This document shows, piece after piece, positions 16,312-24,925 of a DNA stretch of 64,000 nucleotides. The DNA comes from an uncultured Eubacteriales bacterium. Lineage in GTDB: Bacteria > Bacillota > Clostridia > Oscillospirales > Acutalibacteraceae. The stretch is from assembly GCA_934643185.1 (NCBI GenBank), contig CAKUBN010000001.1, positions 33,889-97,888 on the forward strand, written 5' to 3'. Position 1 is the stretch's first letter. Each line of letters opens with the position of its first letter. The position numbers and the translations under genes are program-made. The notes beneath the pieces are model-generated. The model ran no database searches. It was not told where the DNA came from and saw only the letters and a list, made by a program, of their open reading frames with translations.

Positions 16312-16340
16312 AGTATAACAAAACAGCGGCGGAGCTTCAA
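16312..16340 (-). promoter_or_regulatory. Sigma-A promoter of the mre operon
   Basis: -35 TTGAAG (16335-16340), 17-nt spacer, -10 TATACT (16312-16317) on the minus strand, about 75 nt before the mreB ATG. Confidence 0.65.
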
Positions 16341-16413
16341 CCGAAAAATCGTGAACACCGCCGCAATTTGAAAATTTATTTTTGAATCTCACCACCGTGG
16401 CTCCTGTAAGCAC

Positions 16414-16634
16414 GGTTAAAAGTTTTCGCCAGCCTTTTTCAAAAGGCTGTGGGGTCTCGGGGCAACGCCCTGAGTCGTCGTCCGCAGACGACGAAACACC
16501 TTTGCGTTCACAAAAACTAGGAATGGTAGTAAGCAATGCTTCGCATTGCTACGAACGTCCGGGGGACGTTCAAAATGTAGGAAACCCAGTTGCATAGGTT
16601 TCCTGAAAGGCTTGCCAAAAGCAAGCCTTTAGAA
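16414..16634 (+). repeat. Dispersed modular-hairpin repeat, copy R3 (longest)
   Basis: Same scaffold as R1 and R2 from GGTTAAAAGTTTT (16414) to GCCTTTAGAA (16634). Stems: AGCCTTTTTCAAAAGGCT; CTCGGGGC-AAC-GCCCTGAG; TCGTC-CGCA-GACGA; GTAGCAATGC / GCATTGCTAC; GAACGTCC / GGACGTTC; AGGAAACC / GGTTTCCT; and a final AAAGGCTTGC / GCAAGCCTTT. It carries one stem more than R2. It lies opposite to the flanking dut and mreB genes. The gap 16236-16659 holds only the mreB promoter and this element. Confidence 0.85.
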
Positions 16635-16659
16635 AAATCCACCGCAAAGGTCAAAAAGC

Positions 16660-17112
16660 TTACGCCTTTCTCCCCGTGCTGCCAAAACCGCCTGCACCGC
16701 GGTCGGTCTCCGTCAGGGACGTGACCTCCTCGATCATCGGCGCGAAGTACGGCATGATGATCATCTGCGCAATGCGCTCGCCCGGCTGCACCGTGTACGG
16801 CTCTGCGCTCAAATTATGCAGGCCGATCTGAATTTCGCCGCGGTAATCGCTGTCCACAACACCGACACCGTTCGTGACATGAATGCCCTTTTTGATGCCG
16901 AGACCGCTGCGGGTGAAAATAAAGCCCGCCGTGCCTGCGGGAATTTCCGCCGCAAGGCCGCTTGGAAAGACAGATTTTTCGCCCGGCTCGATCGTCTGCG
17001 GGGCGTCCATACACGCGCACAGGTCATAGCCCGCGCTGCCCGCCGTCGCCTGCTTCGGGATGATCGCACCCTCGCGCACACGCATCAGTTTTAAAACCAT
17101 ATTTTGTTCCAT
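16660..17112 (-). CDS. dut: dUTP diphosphatase
   Basis: Hydrolyses dUTP to dUMP and PPi, keeping uracil out of DNA and feeding thymidylate synthesis. 150 residues, homotrimeric type. All five family motifs are visible, including AGSAGYDL (motif 1), RSGLGIKKGI (motif 2), GVVDSDYRGEI (motif 3), PGERIAQMII (motif 4) and the C-terminal RGAGGFGSTG (motif 5). Isolated minus-strand gene; the last hairpin of repeat R3 lies 26 nt past its stop and could act as a terminator. Confidence 0.97.
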   Translation of the reverse strand: MEQNMVLKLMRVREGAIIPKQATAGSAGYDLCACMDAPQTIEPGEKSVFPSGLAAEIPAGTAGFIFTRSGLGIKKGIHVTNGVGVVDSDYRGEIQIGLHNLSAEPYTVQPGERIAQMIIMPYFAPMIEEVTSLTETDRGAGGFGSTGRKA

Positions 17113-17184
17113 TTTTTGCTCCTTGTCTATATACAGTATCCCAAAAATTCCCGTTTTTCACACTTTTTCCCGGTTTTCCCTCAT

Positions 17185-17304
17185 TGTGGATAACTGTTTC
17201 CACAGCGCTGTGGAAAATGAAAAACGGCTTATTTCTGCGGTTTTTTTGAGTTCACAGTCTGTTCAAAAAGAAAGTTCTAAACACTTTCCACCGAGTTTTC
17301 CACA
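17185..17304. other. Cluster of DnaA-box-like sequences
   Basis: The gap between dut and the U32 gene (17113-17305) contains one perfect DnaA box (TGTGGATAA, 17185-17193). There are two matches to the relaxed consensus TTWTNCACA (17209-17217 reverse, 17296-17304 forward), and a near match at 17196-17204. Two of these form the 20-bp palindrome TTTCCACAGCGCTGTGGAAA (17197-17216). Another TTTTCCACA lies inside the U32 gene at 17403-17411. No dnaA, dnaN or AT-rich unwinding region is near, so this is not obviously oriC. Confidence 0.45.
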
Positions 17305-17305
17305 A

Positions 17306-19387
17306 TCAAAGCACGCCGCGGAGGAAAAGTCCTCGGGTGCAGTCGGAATGCGGCTTTTCATGACGAACGGCAGCGTCTAAAATCGCCTGCGTTTCCACGG
17401 CGTTTTCCACAGAGAATCGCAAAACACCGAAATCGACATTTGAAACGGGGCGGTCAAAGAGCACGAGCGGCACGCTGTTAAAGACCTCGGAATACACGGT
17501 TTTGCCCTCAAAACGCGTGCAGTGCACGGGAAATTCCACGCCCTTGCGGTCACGGATTTTGCCCGCATGCTTGCAGTTTAAGCAGCCCTTCGGCGAATTT
17601 GCAAGCGGACAGTTGCGCGTGAGCATCAGGGCCTGACGGCCGTAGAGCAAAATGCCGCGCGGCAGCTCGCCGCCGAGACCGCGAATTTCGTCGCCGGTCA
17701 GTTCAAAGGAAAGCTCGGTATCGTCTAAGCCGAATTCTTCAAAAAAGCGCAGGCATTCCGTATTGAATACATTGAGCGAAAATCCGCCGTGCGCGGACAC
17801 ACCAAGTTCCTTGCACAGGGCGAGCGCACCGAGATTGCCGCAGTAAAAGTGCGTATCGCCCATGGCTTTGCACGCTTTCATGCGTGCGCGCACCGCGTTT
17901 TCGATGCCCCACAGCGCGCGCGGCAGGGCAAGAATTACCTCAACACCCGCGTTTTTGCAGCGCGTGCGCGTCGCTTCGTCGGCGTCGAGCGGCAGAATGA
18001 CCGCTTCCAGCATGGAAATATTTTCCGGCACCTGCGCGCAGTCTTTGAAGAACGCGCGGAGTTTAGGCCGGCCGCTTCCACCATGTGTACGCGTATCGAG
18101 CGGAATATCTTTAAACGATACGGCGGGCTTTTCGCGGCGCTGTTCGCCGAGCTTTTCCAGCGCTTCACGGCGCAGACCGTTCAAAACGGAAATGGGCAAT
18201 GCGGTTTTTTCATCGGTATCGATTTGCACCGCTTCGCACAAATACGGCGTGCCGCCGGTTTTTCTTAACTGCTGCTCCCAGCGTTCGGTGTTGACGGGCA
18301 GCTTCTGCGCGATTTCGCATACGCAGTCTTCTGCCGTTACGACCGCTTCGTTTTCGCCGGCCGAGACTGTGACGCGCGGATTTTCGCCCGCAAAGGCGCT
18401 TAATGTGAATGTCACCGGCACACGCTGCGCTTCGTTTTTATATAAAGTATGCAGCTGCGCGAACACGGCGGAATTTGCGCTTTCCACGTCTTCCTTTGTG
18501 CGGGTGCCGAACATGATGCGTCCTCTGTGAGCGGACAGATAGCCGTCCGTAAAGCCGGAGCGCGAGAACACCGCGTTTAAATGTTCGAGCAGGTTTTCCG
18601 GCACAGACTCGCCGTCTGCTGCTTTTCGGCACGCCGCGACTGCCGCCGCCACGTACTCCGGGCGCTTCATGCGGCCCTCGATCTTTGCGGAACATACGCC
18701 GGCATTGTGCAGCGTTTCGATGTGGTCGATGAACGACATGTCCTTTAAACTGAGGTCGTGCCCCGTGCCACCGGGCGCGGCAAACGGCAGACGGCAGGTT
18801 TGAGCACAGCGCCCACGGTTGCCGCTGCGGCCGCCAAGCATGGCGCTGAAATAGCACTGGCCGGAAAGCGACATGCACAGCGCGCCGTGCACGAAAGCTT
18901 CAAGCTCCACATCGGTCTTTTTTGAGACTTCTTCAATTTCTTTCAAAGACATCTCACGCGCCAAAACGACGCGGGACGCACCGAGTTCCTTTAATAAGGC
19001 CGCGCCGCCGGGCGTGTGCAGGCTCATCTGGGTAGAGGCGTGCAAAGGCATCTCGGGGCAGGCTTCGCGCAGAATATTAAACAGACCCATGTCCTGGATC
19101 AAAATGCCGTCTACGGGAACAGAACACAGGAACTTGCAGAAATCGAGCGCTTCGGGAAGTTCGTCATCTTTTAAAAGCGTGTTAACCGTGACGTACACGC
19201 GCACATTGCGCTCGCGGGCAAAAAGCACCGCTTCCCGCATTTCTTCACGCGAAAAATTCACCGCCGATGCCCTGGCAGAAAACAGCGAGCCGCCCATGTA
19301 CACGGCATCCGCACCGGCGAACACCGCCGCTTTCAGGGCCGCAGGATTACCGGCGGGCGCGAGCACCTCAATCTTCTTCGTCTTCAC
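17306..19387 (-). CDS. Peptidase U32 family protein with DUF3656-type insert (RlhA-like)
   Basis: 693 residues. The N-terminal half is a U32 TIM-barrel-like domain beginning VLAPAGNPAALKAAVFAGAD, with HASTQMSLHT. A four-cysteine cluster reads GALCMSLSGQC and then GRSGNRGRCAQTCR, expected to bind an iron-sulfur centre. From about 300 a DUF3656-like domain follows. This layout matches RlhA (YdcP), which hydroxylates C2501 of 23S rRNA, rather than a true protease. That function is inferred. The start is GTG at 19385-19387 with AAAGGAG upstream, overlapping zapA by 20 nt, so the two are co-translated. Two further cysteine groups lie near residue 600 (NCPLANSPKGCLNCKHAG). Confidence 0.85.
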   Translation of the reverse strand: MKTKKIEVLAPAGNPAALKAAVFAGADAVYMGGSLFSARASAVNFSREEMREAVLFARERNVRVYVTVNTLLKDDELPEALDFCKFLCSVPVDGILIQDMGLFNILREACPEMPLHASTQMSLHTPGGAALLKELGASRVVLAREMSLKEIEEVSKKTDVELEAFVHGALCMSLSGQCYFSAMLGGRSGNRGRCAQTCRLPFAAPGGTGHDLSLKDMSFIDHIETLHNAGVCSAKIEGRMKRPEYVAAAVAACRKAADGESVPENLLEHLNAVFSRSGFTDGYLSAHRGRIMFGTRTKEDVESANSAVFAQLHTLYKNEAQRVPVTFTLSAFAGENPRVTVSAGENEAVVTAEDCVCEIAQKLPVNTERWEQQLRKTGGTPYLCEAVQIDTDEKTALPISVLNGLRREALEKLGEQRREKPAVSFKDIPLDTRTHGGSGRPKLRAFFKDCAQVPENISMLEAVILPLDADEATRTRCKNAGVEVILALPRALWGIENAVRARMKACKAMGDTHFYCGNLGALALCKELGVSAHGGFSLNVFNTECLRFFEEFGLDDTELSFELTGDEIRGLGGELPRGILLYGRQALMLTRNCPLANSPKGCLNCKHAGKIRDRKGVEFPVHCTRFEGKTVYSEVFNSVPLVLFDRPVSNVDFGVLRFSVENAVETQAILDAAVRHEKPHSDCTRGLFLRGVL

Positions 19388-19925
19388 GCGCGGTCTCCTT
19401 TACGTCTGCCTTTTCGAAAAAGCTCACAAGCCCCGTTTCGTCGCCGTAATCGGGCAGCATGGGGTTGCGCAGGTCGATGGGCGGCAGGTCGAGCGGTTCT
19501 GCAGCTGCCGTGTGCGCTGCGTTTTGGGCAGCGGCTTTCGCTTCTTCCGCTTCCTTTTCCGCAGCTTCGGCGCGGTTTTCGGCAAGGCGCAGCTTTTCCT
19601 GCAAAACGCCGAGCTTCATTTCCGCTTCGGAAAGGCGGGCCTTCAGGCTGTCCGCACCGGCAAATTCCTTTGTCTTTGTGCGCAGGGCATCCGCTTCCTC
19701 GCGGGCCTGATTCAAAGCGGCCTCCGTGCGGGAAAGCTCCTCGCTCAGGTTCATGGCCGCAATGACCGCCGCTTTCTCTATGGTCGCGCCGTAGGCGTTG
19801 TTTAAAACCTCTTCCATACGCACGCGCACACGCTCTGCGATGGCTTCTGCACCGTCGCGGTCCACATCGCCGGAAACGGTGACGTCCACGCCGCAGATAT
19901 TCAGTTTGAATCTCGTTTTTTCCAT
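19368..19925 (-). CDS. zapA: ZapA-like cell-division protein
   Basis: 185 residues. The N-terminal 75 residues (RFKLNICGVDVTVSGDVD, then AYGATIEKAAVIAAMNLSEE) match the ZapA globular head that binds and bundles FtsZ. A coiled coil rich in Ala/Glu follows at about 60-145. The tail (about 146-185, LPPIDLRNPMLPDYGDETGL) is longer than in classical ZapA (about 100 residues), which is common in Clostridia. It has its own strong promoter and overlaps the U32 gene. The head assignment is good; the tail's role is unknown. Confidence 0.85.
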   Translation of the reverse strand: MEKTRFKLNICGVDVTVSGDVDRDGAEAIAERVRVRMEEVLNNAYGATIEKAAVIAAMNLSEELSRTEAALNQAREEADALRTKTKEFAGADSLKARLSEAEMKLGVLQEKLRLAENRAEAAEKEAEEAKAAAQNAAHTAAAEPLDLPPIDLRNPMLPDYGDETGLVSFFEKADVKETAREDEED

Positions 19926-19978
19926 TGCACAGATTCCTTTCCCCGCGCCGATTTTACGCAGGTTATACTCTGTTCTGC

Positions 19979-20007
19979 ATTATATACCAAAAGCCCCGCC
20001 TTGTCAA
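19979..20007 (-). promoter_or_regulatory. Sigma-A promoter of zapA-U32
   Basis: Consensus -35 TTGACA (20002-20007), 17-nt spacer and -10 TATAAT (19979-19984) on the minus strand. Confidence 0.85.
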
Positions 20008-20075
20008 AAAAAGCGCGCAAGACGGGCGTTTCGGCGGTTTTCTGCAAAATCTGCACAGATTTTACACAAATGTAC

Positions 20076-20104
20076 TTGTAACCTGCTGTTTTCCCATATA
20101 TAAT
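20076..20104 (+). promoter_or_regulatory. Upstream promoter P1 towards glgP
   Basis: -35 TTGTAA (20076-20081), 17-nt spacer, -10 TATAAT (20099-20104). It lies about 265 nt before glgP, giving a long leader with some self-complementarity (GGTATACGG with a later CCGGTTTATACC; AGACAG with CTGTC). No gene was recognised in 20105-20241. Confidence 0.6.
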
Positions 20105-20241
20105 GGTATACGGTGTGTGTAAGGTCGAAAAAAGACAGGCGCACTGCGGTTTTCGGCCGGTTTATACCGAAAGCCGATATTTTCTGTCGAAACTATACAA
20201 AGCCACAGCTTTAATTTCTGCTTATCCGCCCGCTATTGGTC

Positions 20242-20270
20242 TTGAATTTTTCATGATTTTAGTATATAAT
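20242..20270 (+). promoter_or_regulatory. Proximal promoter P2 of glgP
   Basis: -35 TTGAAT (20242-20247), 17-nt spacer, -10 TATAAT (20265-20270), about 100 nt before the glgP ATG. Confidence 0.75.
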
Positions 20271-20369
20271 GGGTATAAACCATTTGTTTTTTAATCATAA
20301 CGCATTTAATTTTGTGCATATAACACAAATCTGGCGTGTTTTTCACGCATAACACATGGAGGACAAAGA

Positions 20370-22799
20370 ATGAATTACAAGATGACCCCCGCGCAGGTCA
20401 AGAGCGCGATCCGCGAGAAGCTCTCGCACATCTACGGCGTTTCCGCAGAGAACGCTTCCGACGATGAATTCTACAAAGCATCCGCACTTGTGGTGCGCGA
20501 CCTGCTCGTCCGCGGCCGCGACGAATTTGTACACGAAGCTGAAAAGCAGGAGACAAAGCAGATCTACTACCTGTGCATGGAGTTCCTGCTGGGCCGCTCC
20601 CTGAAGAACAACCTGTTTAACCTCGGTCTCGAGGACAGCTTCCGCAAAGCACTTTCCGAAATGGGCGTAAAGCTCGATAACCTTTACGAACAGGAGCCGG
20701 ACGCCGGCCTTGGCAACGGCGGCCTCGGCCGTCTTGCCGCCTGCTTCCTTGACGGCCTTGCAACACAGGGCTACCCGGCCATGGGCTATTCCCTGCGCTA
20801 TGAATACGGTATTTTCCGTCAGAAGCTCGTTGAGGGTTGGCAGACGGAGCTGCCGGACTTCTGGCTTCCGGGCGGCGAGGTCTGGATGCAGAAGGTCGAC
20901 GAAAGCGCGATTGAAGTGCACTTCGACGGCTACATTGAGGAGCAGTGGCACGACCACTACCATTCCGTTCGCCACAAGGATTACAACCCCGTTATGGCTA
21001 TTCCGTACGACCTGTACGTTTCCGGTATGGACGGCAAGGGCATTTCCGTGCTGCGCATCTGGCGCGCGGAAGCCAACGAATTCGATATGAAGCTCTTCAA
21101 CAGCGGCAACTACATGCGCGCTATGGAGCAGAAGGCGATGGCAGAGACTATTACGAAGGTCCTCTACCCGGAAGACAACCACTACGAGGGCAAGAGCCTG
21201 CGCCTTGCACAGCAGTACTTCCTCGTTTCCGCTTCCGTACAGGACATTGTGCGCCGCCATCTGTATACGCACAGCTCCCTCGATGATCTGCCGAAGCTTG
21301 CGGCGATCCACCTCAACGACACGCACCCCGTGCTTGCCATTCCGGAGCTCATGCGCATTATGCTCGACGAATGCGGCTACGAGTGGGACGCAGCTTGGGA
21401 CATTGTGACCCGCACCATCGCGTACACGAACCACACCGTTATGAGCGAGGCGCTCGAGTGCTGGAGCGCAGACCTCTTTAAATCCCGTCTGCCGCGTATC
21501 TATCAGATCGTGGAGGAGATCAACCGCCGCTTCTGGGTAGAGATGCGTGCAAAGGGCGTGGACGAAGGCAAGATCTGGCGCATGGCCCCGCTGAACGACG
21601 GCTATGTGCGCATGGCAAACCTTGCCGTATATGCAACCCACAGCACGAACGGCGTTTCCGCGCTGCACAGTGAGATTTTGAAGGACAGCGTGTTCCACGA
21701 TTTCTACACCGAGTGGCCGCAGAAGTTCAAGAACGTCACAAACGGCATTGCACACCGCCGCTGGCTGAACCAGTCGAACCCGGAGCTTGCTTCCCTTATC
21801 ACCGAGTTGACGGGCGACGGCTTCATCCACGATGCTGCTCAGCTTGAGAAGCTGATGAAATATAAGGACGATACCTCCGTGCAGAAGAAGCTTGCCGAGA
21901 TCAAGCTGCACAACAAGCAGCGCCTTGCCGAGCACGTTAAGCGCACGCAGGGCCAGATCGTTGACCCGAACAGCATTTTCGACGTACAGGTCAAGCGTCT
22001 GCACGAGTACAAGCGCCAGCACATGAATGCGCTGCATATTCTCTCCGTATACCAGTGGTTGCTCGAAAACCCGAACGCGGATTATACCCCGCACACGTTC
22101 TTCTTCGGCGCAAAGGCAGCCCCGGGCTACTATTTCGCAAAGGAAATTCTCCAGTTCATCGTCTGCCTTGCCGATACCATCAACAACGACCCGCGCGTCA
22201 ACCAGAAGCTGCGCGTCATCTTCGTTGAAAACTACTGCGTATCCTGGGCAGAGCTGCTCACCCCGGCGGCGGAGATCAGCGAACAGATCTCCCTTGCGGG
22301 TACAGAGGCTTCCGGCACCTCCAACATGAAGTTTATGATCAACGGCGCCATCACCCTCGGCACGCTGGACGGCGCGAACGTGGAAATTCACGACGCAGTG
22401 GGCGACGACAACATCATCCTCTTCGGCATGACGACGCCCGAGGTCAACAGCCTGCGCGCTTCCGGCTACAACCCGAGAAACCAGTACGAGCACAACGACA
22501 TCATCCGCAAGGCGATGGATGCTCTCGGCCAGGGCTTTAACGGCAAGACGTTCCAGAACCTGCACCAGGCACTCCTCAACGTCGACCAGTACATGGCGCT
22601 TGCAGACTTTGCTTCTTACAGCCATGCACAGCAGAAAGCCGAACAGCTTTATAAGGACCAGACCAAGTGGAACTCTATGTCCCTTGTCAACACCGCAAAG
22701 GCAGGCATTTTCGCTGCCGACCGCGCCATCCGCGATTATGCGAACACCATTTGGCTCGCAAAGCCGGTCGAGACGAAAGCCGAGACGAAAAAGAAGTAA
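20370..22799 (+). CDS. glgP: Glycogen/maltodextrin phosphorylase
   Basis: GT35 enzyme releasing glucose-1-phosphate from alpha-1,4-glucan with phosphate and pyridoxal phosphate. 809 residues, normal for the family. Visible segments: YYLCMEFLLGRSLKNNL, GNGGLGRLAACFLDG, and the PLP-lysine motif EASGTSNMKFMINGAITLGT. ATG with GGAGG 8 nt before. Codon use is strongly optimised, hinting at high expression. It is followed by a hairpin and the GH13 gene, making a glucan-degrading unit. Glycogen and maltodextrin forms are not distinguishable by eye. Confidence 0.96.
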   Translation: MNYKMTPAQVKSAIREKLSHIYGVSAENASDDEFYKASALVVRDLLVRGRDEFVHEAEKQETKQIYYLCMEFLLGRSLKNNLFNLGLEDSFRKALSEMGVKLDNLYEQEPDAGLGNGGLGRLAACFLDGLATQGYPAMGYSLRYEYGIFRQKLVEGWQTELPDFWLPGGEVWMQKVDESAIEVHFDGYIEEQWHDHYHSVRHKDYNPVMAIPYDLYVSGMDGKGISVLRIWRAEANEFDMKLFNSGNYMRAMEQKAMAETITKVLYPEDNHYEGKSLRLAQQYFLVSASVQDIVRRHLYTHSSLDDLPKLAAIHLNDTHPVLAIPELMRIMLDECGYEWDAAWDIVTRTIAYTNHTVMSEALECWSADLFKSRLPRIYQIVEEINRRFWVEMRAKGVDEGKIWRMAPLNDGYVRMANLAVYATHSTNGVSALHSEILKDSVFHDFYTEWPQKFKNVTNGIAHRRWLNQSNPELASLITELTGDGFIHDAAQLEKLMKYKDDTSVQKKLAEIKLHNKQRLAEHVKRTQGQIVDPNSIFDVQVKRLHEYKRQHMNALHILSVYQWLLENPNADYTPHTFFFGAKAAPGYYFAKEILQFIVCLADTINNDPRVNQKLRVIFVENYCVSWAELLTPAAEISEQISLAGTEASGTSNMKFMINGAITLGTLDGANVEIHDAVGDDNIILFGMTTPEVNSLRASGYNPRNQYEHNDIIRKAMDALGQGFNGKTFQNLHQALLNVDQYMALADFASYSHAQQKAEQLYKDQTKWNSMSLVNTAKAGIFAADRAIRDYANTIWLAKPVETKAETKKK

Positions 22800-22820
22800 T
22801 ATCACGTAAGTTTATGTAAA

Positions 22821-22852
22821 AAGCAGGGCGCTGCGGTCGTAGTGCCCTGCTT
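22821..22852 (+). terminator. Hairpin between glgP and the GH13 gene
   Basis: Stem AAGCAGGGC / GCCCTGCTT (22821-22829 with 22844-22852), followed by CTTCATGC rather than a clean T-run. It may be a leaky terminator reducing expression of the downstream enzyme. Confidence 0.5.
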
Positions 22853-22874
22853 CTTCATGCAGGAGAGTTTACCG

Positions 22875-24773
22875 ATGACGCTATTTAATTCCAGAAATTC
22901 CATACACCGCAGCCCGCTGGGCGCTGTGGCAGACGGCACGCGTGTGCACTTTAAAATTACGCTGCCGCGCGACATGCAATGCTCTGCCTCCTACCTTTTG
23001 GTGCAGCACCCGGATAACCGCATTGAGTGCCTTGATATGTTCTGGTGCGGCATGAACGGCAATGACTATGAGTGGTGGGAGTGCCACTTTACGCCGCAGA
23101 AAACGGGGCTTTACTTCTATCATTTTGAACTGCGCACATCGCGTGGGCGCTCTGTCCTTAAAAAGGACCTCGGCGGCGAGGCGCGCGCCGGTGCACGTGA
23201 AGACTGGCAGCTGACCGTGTACGACGGTGCATATAAAACGCCGGACTGGCTTGCGGGCGGCATTTTGTATCAAATCTTCCCGGACCGTTTTGCGTCCTCC
23301 GGCAAAGCGAAAGAAAACGTTCCGGCAGACCGCACGCTGCATGAAAACTGGCTTGACCAGCCGGACTGGAAGCCGAACGCACAGGGCATTGTGACAAACT
23401 CGGATTTTTTCGGCGGTGACTTAAAGGGCATCGAGGAAAAGCTCGATTATTTAGCGTCTCTCGGCGTGACCTGCATTTATCTGAACCCTATTTTTGAATC
23501 GCACTCCAACCACCGTTACGACACGGCGAACTATGAGAAAATTGACCCGCTGCTCGGCGATGAGGAAGACTTCCGCTCGCTGTGCGCGGCGGCGAAGGAA
23601 AAGGGTATTCACGTGCTGCTGGACGGTGTTTTCAGCCACACAGGCAGCGACAGCATTTACTTTAATCGCGAGGGCCGCTACGGCGACGGCGGCGCGTACC
23701 GCTCGCAGTCTTCCCCCTATTACCCTTGGTACAGCTTTCGGAACTGGCCGAACGACTACGAATGCTGGTGGAATTTCATCACCTTGCCGAACGTGCGCGA
23801 AGAAAATCCCGCGTATGACAGCTACATCAACGGCGAAAACGGCATCATTCAGCATTGGCTTTCTGCCGGTGCTTCCGGCTGGCGCTTGGACGTTGCCGAT
23901 GAGCTGCCGGACGGCTTCATCGACCGCTTGAACCGCGCTGCGAAGGCGCAGGACGAAAACGCCATGGTGCTCGGCGAAGTGTGGGAGGATGCCTCCAACA
24001 AAACGGCTTACGGCGTGCGCCGCCGGTATCTGCTCGGCGGGCAGCTGGACAGTGTGATGAACTACCCGTTCCGCGACGCAATTTTGGGCTTTTTGCTCGG
24101 CGAGCACGCGTCGCTCATCATGGACCGCATTGAGACCATCGTCGAGAACTACCCGCCGCAGGTGCTGCGCATTTTGATGAACCACATCGGCACGCATGAC
24201 ACGGAGCGCGCCCTGACGGTGCTTGGCGGCGAGCCGGCGGGCAGCCGCGGCCGCGAGTGGCAGAGCGCGCACACGCTCTCCCCCGAACAGCGCGAAACCG
24301 GCCTTGAGCGCATGCGCCTTGCCGCGTTTTTGCAGTTTATGCTGCCGGGCGTGCCGTGCATCTACTACGGCGACGAAGCCGGCATGGAGGGTTACCGCGA
24401 CCCGTTCAACCGCGCGTGCTACCCGTGGGGGCACGAGGACGAGGACCTCATTGCGTGGTACCGCTATCTCGGTCTGCTGCGGCAGGAGCACGGCGATATC
24501 TTAAAGGAAGGCAGTCTGCGCAGTGTTTATGCGCACGACAACGTGCTTTCGTTTGAGCGCTATGTAAAAACGGAAAACGGCGAAGACGCGCTGTTCGTCG
24601 CGGTGAACCGCAGCATGGAAAACGCGGTCATTCCGGGGCTGCATTTTGAAAATGCAGAGTTCATTTTCGGCGCGCCGTACCCGAACCCCGCAGGCGGCGA
24701 TTTCAAGCTGCCGCCGTTCGGCTTCGCTTTGCTGCGTATCCACCGCGAAAAAACGGAGAATGGTGAAAGCTAA
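22875..24773 (+). CDS. GH13 alpha-glucosidase/neopullulanase-type enzyme
   Basis: 632 residues from ATG 22875 (GGAG upstream); a longer frame from 22842 reads through the hairpin. The N-terminal beta domain (about 1-120) resembles the carbohydrate-binding modules of cyclomaltodextrinase/neopullulanase enzymes. The catalytic (beta/alpha)8 barrel then carries GILYQIFPDRF, region I DGVFSHTG, region II GWRLDVADE (nucleophile about Asp339), region III GEVWED (acid/base about Glu368) and region IV IGTHDTER (His441-Asp442). No signal peptide, so it should act in the cytosol on maltodextrins, beside glgP. Exact specificity is unresolved. Confidence 0.9.
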   Translation: MTLFNSRNSIHRSPLGAVADGTRVHFKITLPRDMQCSASYLLVQHPDNRIECLDMFWCGMNGNDYEWWECHFTPQKTGLYFYHFELRTSRGRSVLKKDLGGEARAGAREDWQLTVYDGAYKTPDWLAGGILYQIFPDRFASSGKAKENVPADRTLHENWLDQPDWKPNAQGIVTNSDFFGGDLKGIEEKLDYLASLGVTCIYLNPIFESHSNHRYDTANYEKIDPLLGDEEDFRSLCAAAKEKGIHVLLDGVFSHTGSDSIYFNREGRYGDGGAYRSQSSPYYPWYSFRNWPNDYECWWNFITLPNVREENPAYDSYINGENGIIQHWLSAGASGWRLDVADELPDGFIDRLNRAAKAQDENAMVLGEVWEDASNKTAYGVRRRYLLGGQLDSVMNYPFRDAILGFLLGEHASLIMDRIETIVENYPPQVLRILMNHIGTHDTERALTVLGGEPAGSRGREWQSAHTLSPEQRETGLERMRLAAFLQFMLPGVPCIYYGDEAGMEGYRDPFNRACYPWGHEDEDLIAWYRYLGLLRQEHGDILKEGSLRSVYAHDNVLSFERYVKTENGEDALFVAVNRSMENAVIPGLHFENAEFIFGAPYPNPAGGDFKLPPFGFALLRIHREKTENGES

Positions 24774-24825
24774 ATTTTCCCTTTCTGCAAAATTTTTGCA
24801 AAATTGAATTTACACACCGTTACCG

Positions 24826-24856
24826 GCGGGCTTCTTTCCTTGAAGCCCGCTTTTTT
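24826..24856 (+). terminator. Rho-independent terminator of the glucan unit
   Basis: Perfect stem GCGGGCTTC / GAAGCCCGC (24826-24834 with 24842-24850) followed by TTTTTT. Confidence 0.88.
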
Positions 24857-24868
24857 CTATGCTACAAT
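24840..24868 (+). promoter_or_regulatory. Promoter of the two-component system, overlapping the terminator
   Basis: -35 TTGAAG (24840-24845) lies in the terminator stem; 17-nt spacer; -10 TACAAT (24863-24868). The response regulator ATG is about 57 nt downstream. Confidence 0.65.
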
Positions 24869-24925
24869 AGGGTTAACATAATCGTCGGATGGGTGCCGGC
24901 GAAAAGGGGAAAAGAGGAAGACTGT

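Noticed and set aside
17113..17305. Chromosome origin oriC
   Set aside because: DnaA boxes are present but there is no dnaA, dnaN or rpmH nearby and no AT-rich unwinding tract.
20103..20294. 63-codon ORF in the glgP leader
   Set aside because: No ribosome site, it overlaps the -10 of P1 and the whole of P2, and the composition is unlike local genes.
20343..22805. 820-codon open frame antisense to glgP
   Set aside because: It mirrors the phosphorylase frame, has no ribosome site or family pattern, and arises from the strong codon bias of glgP.
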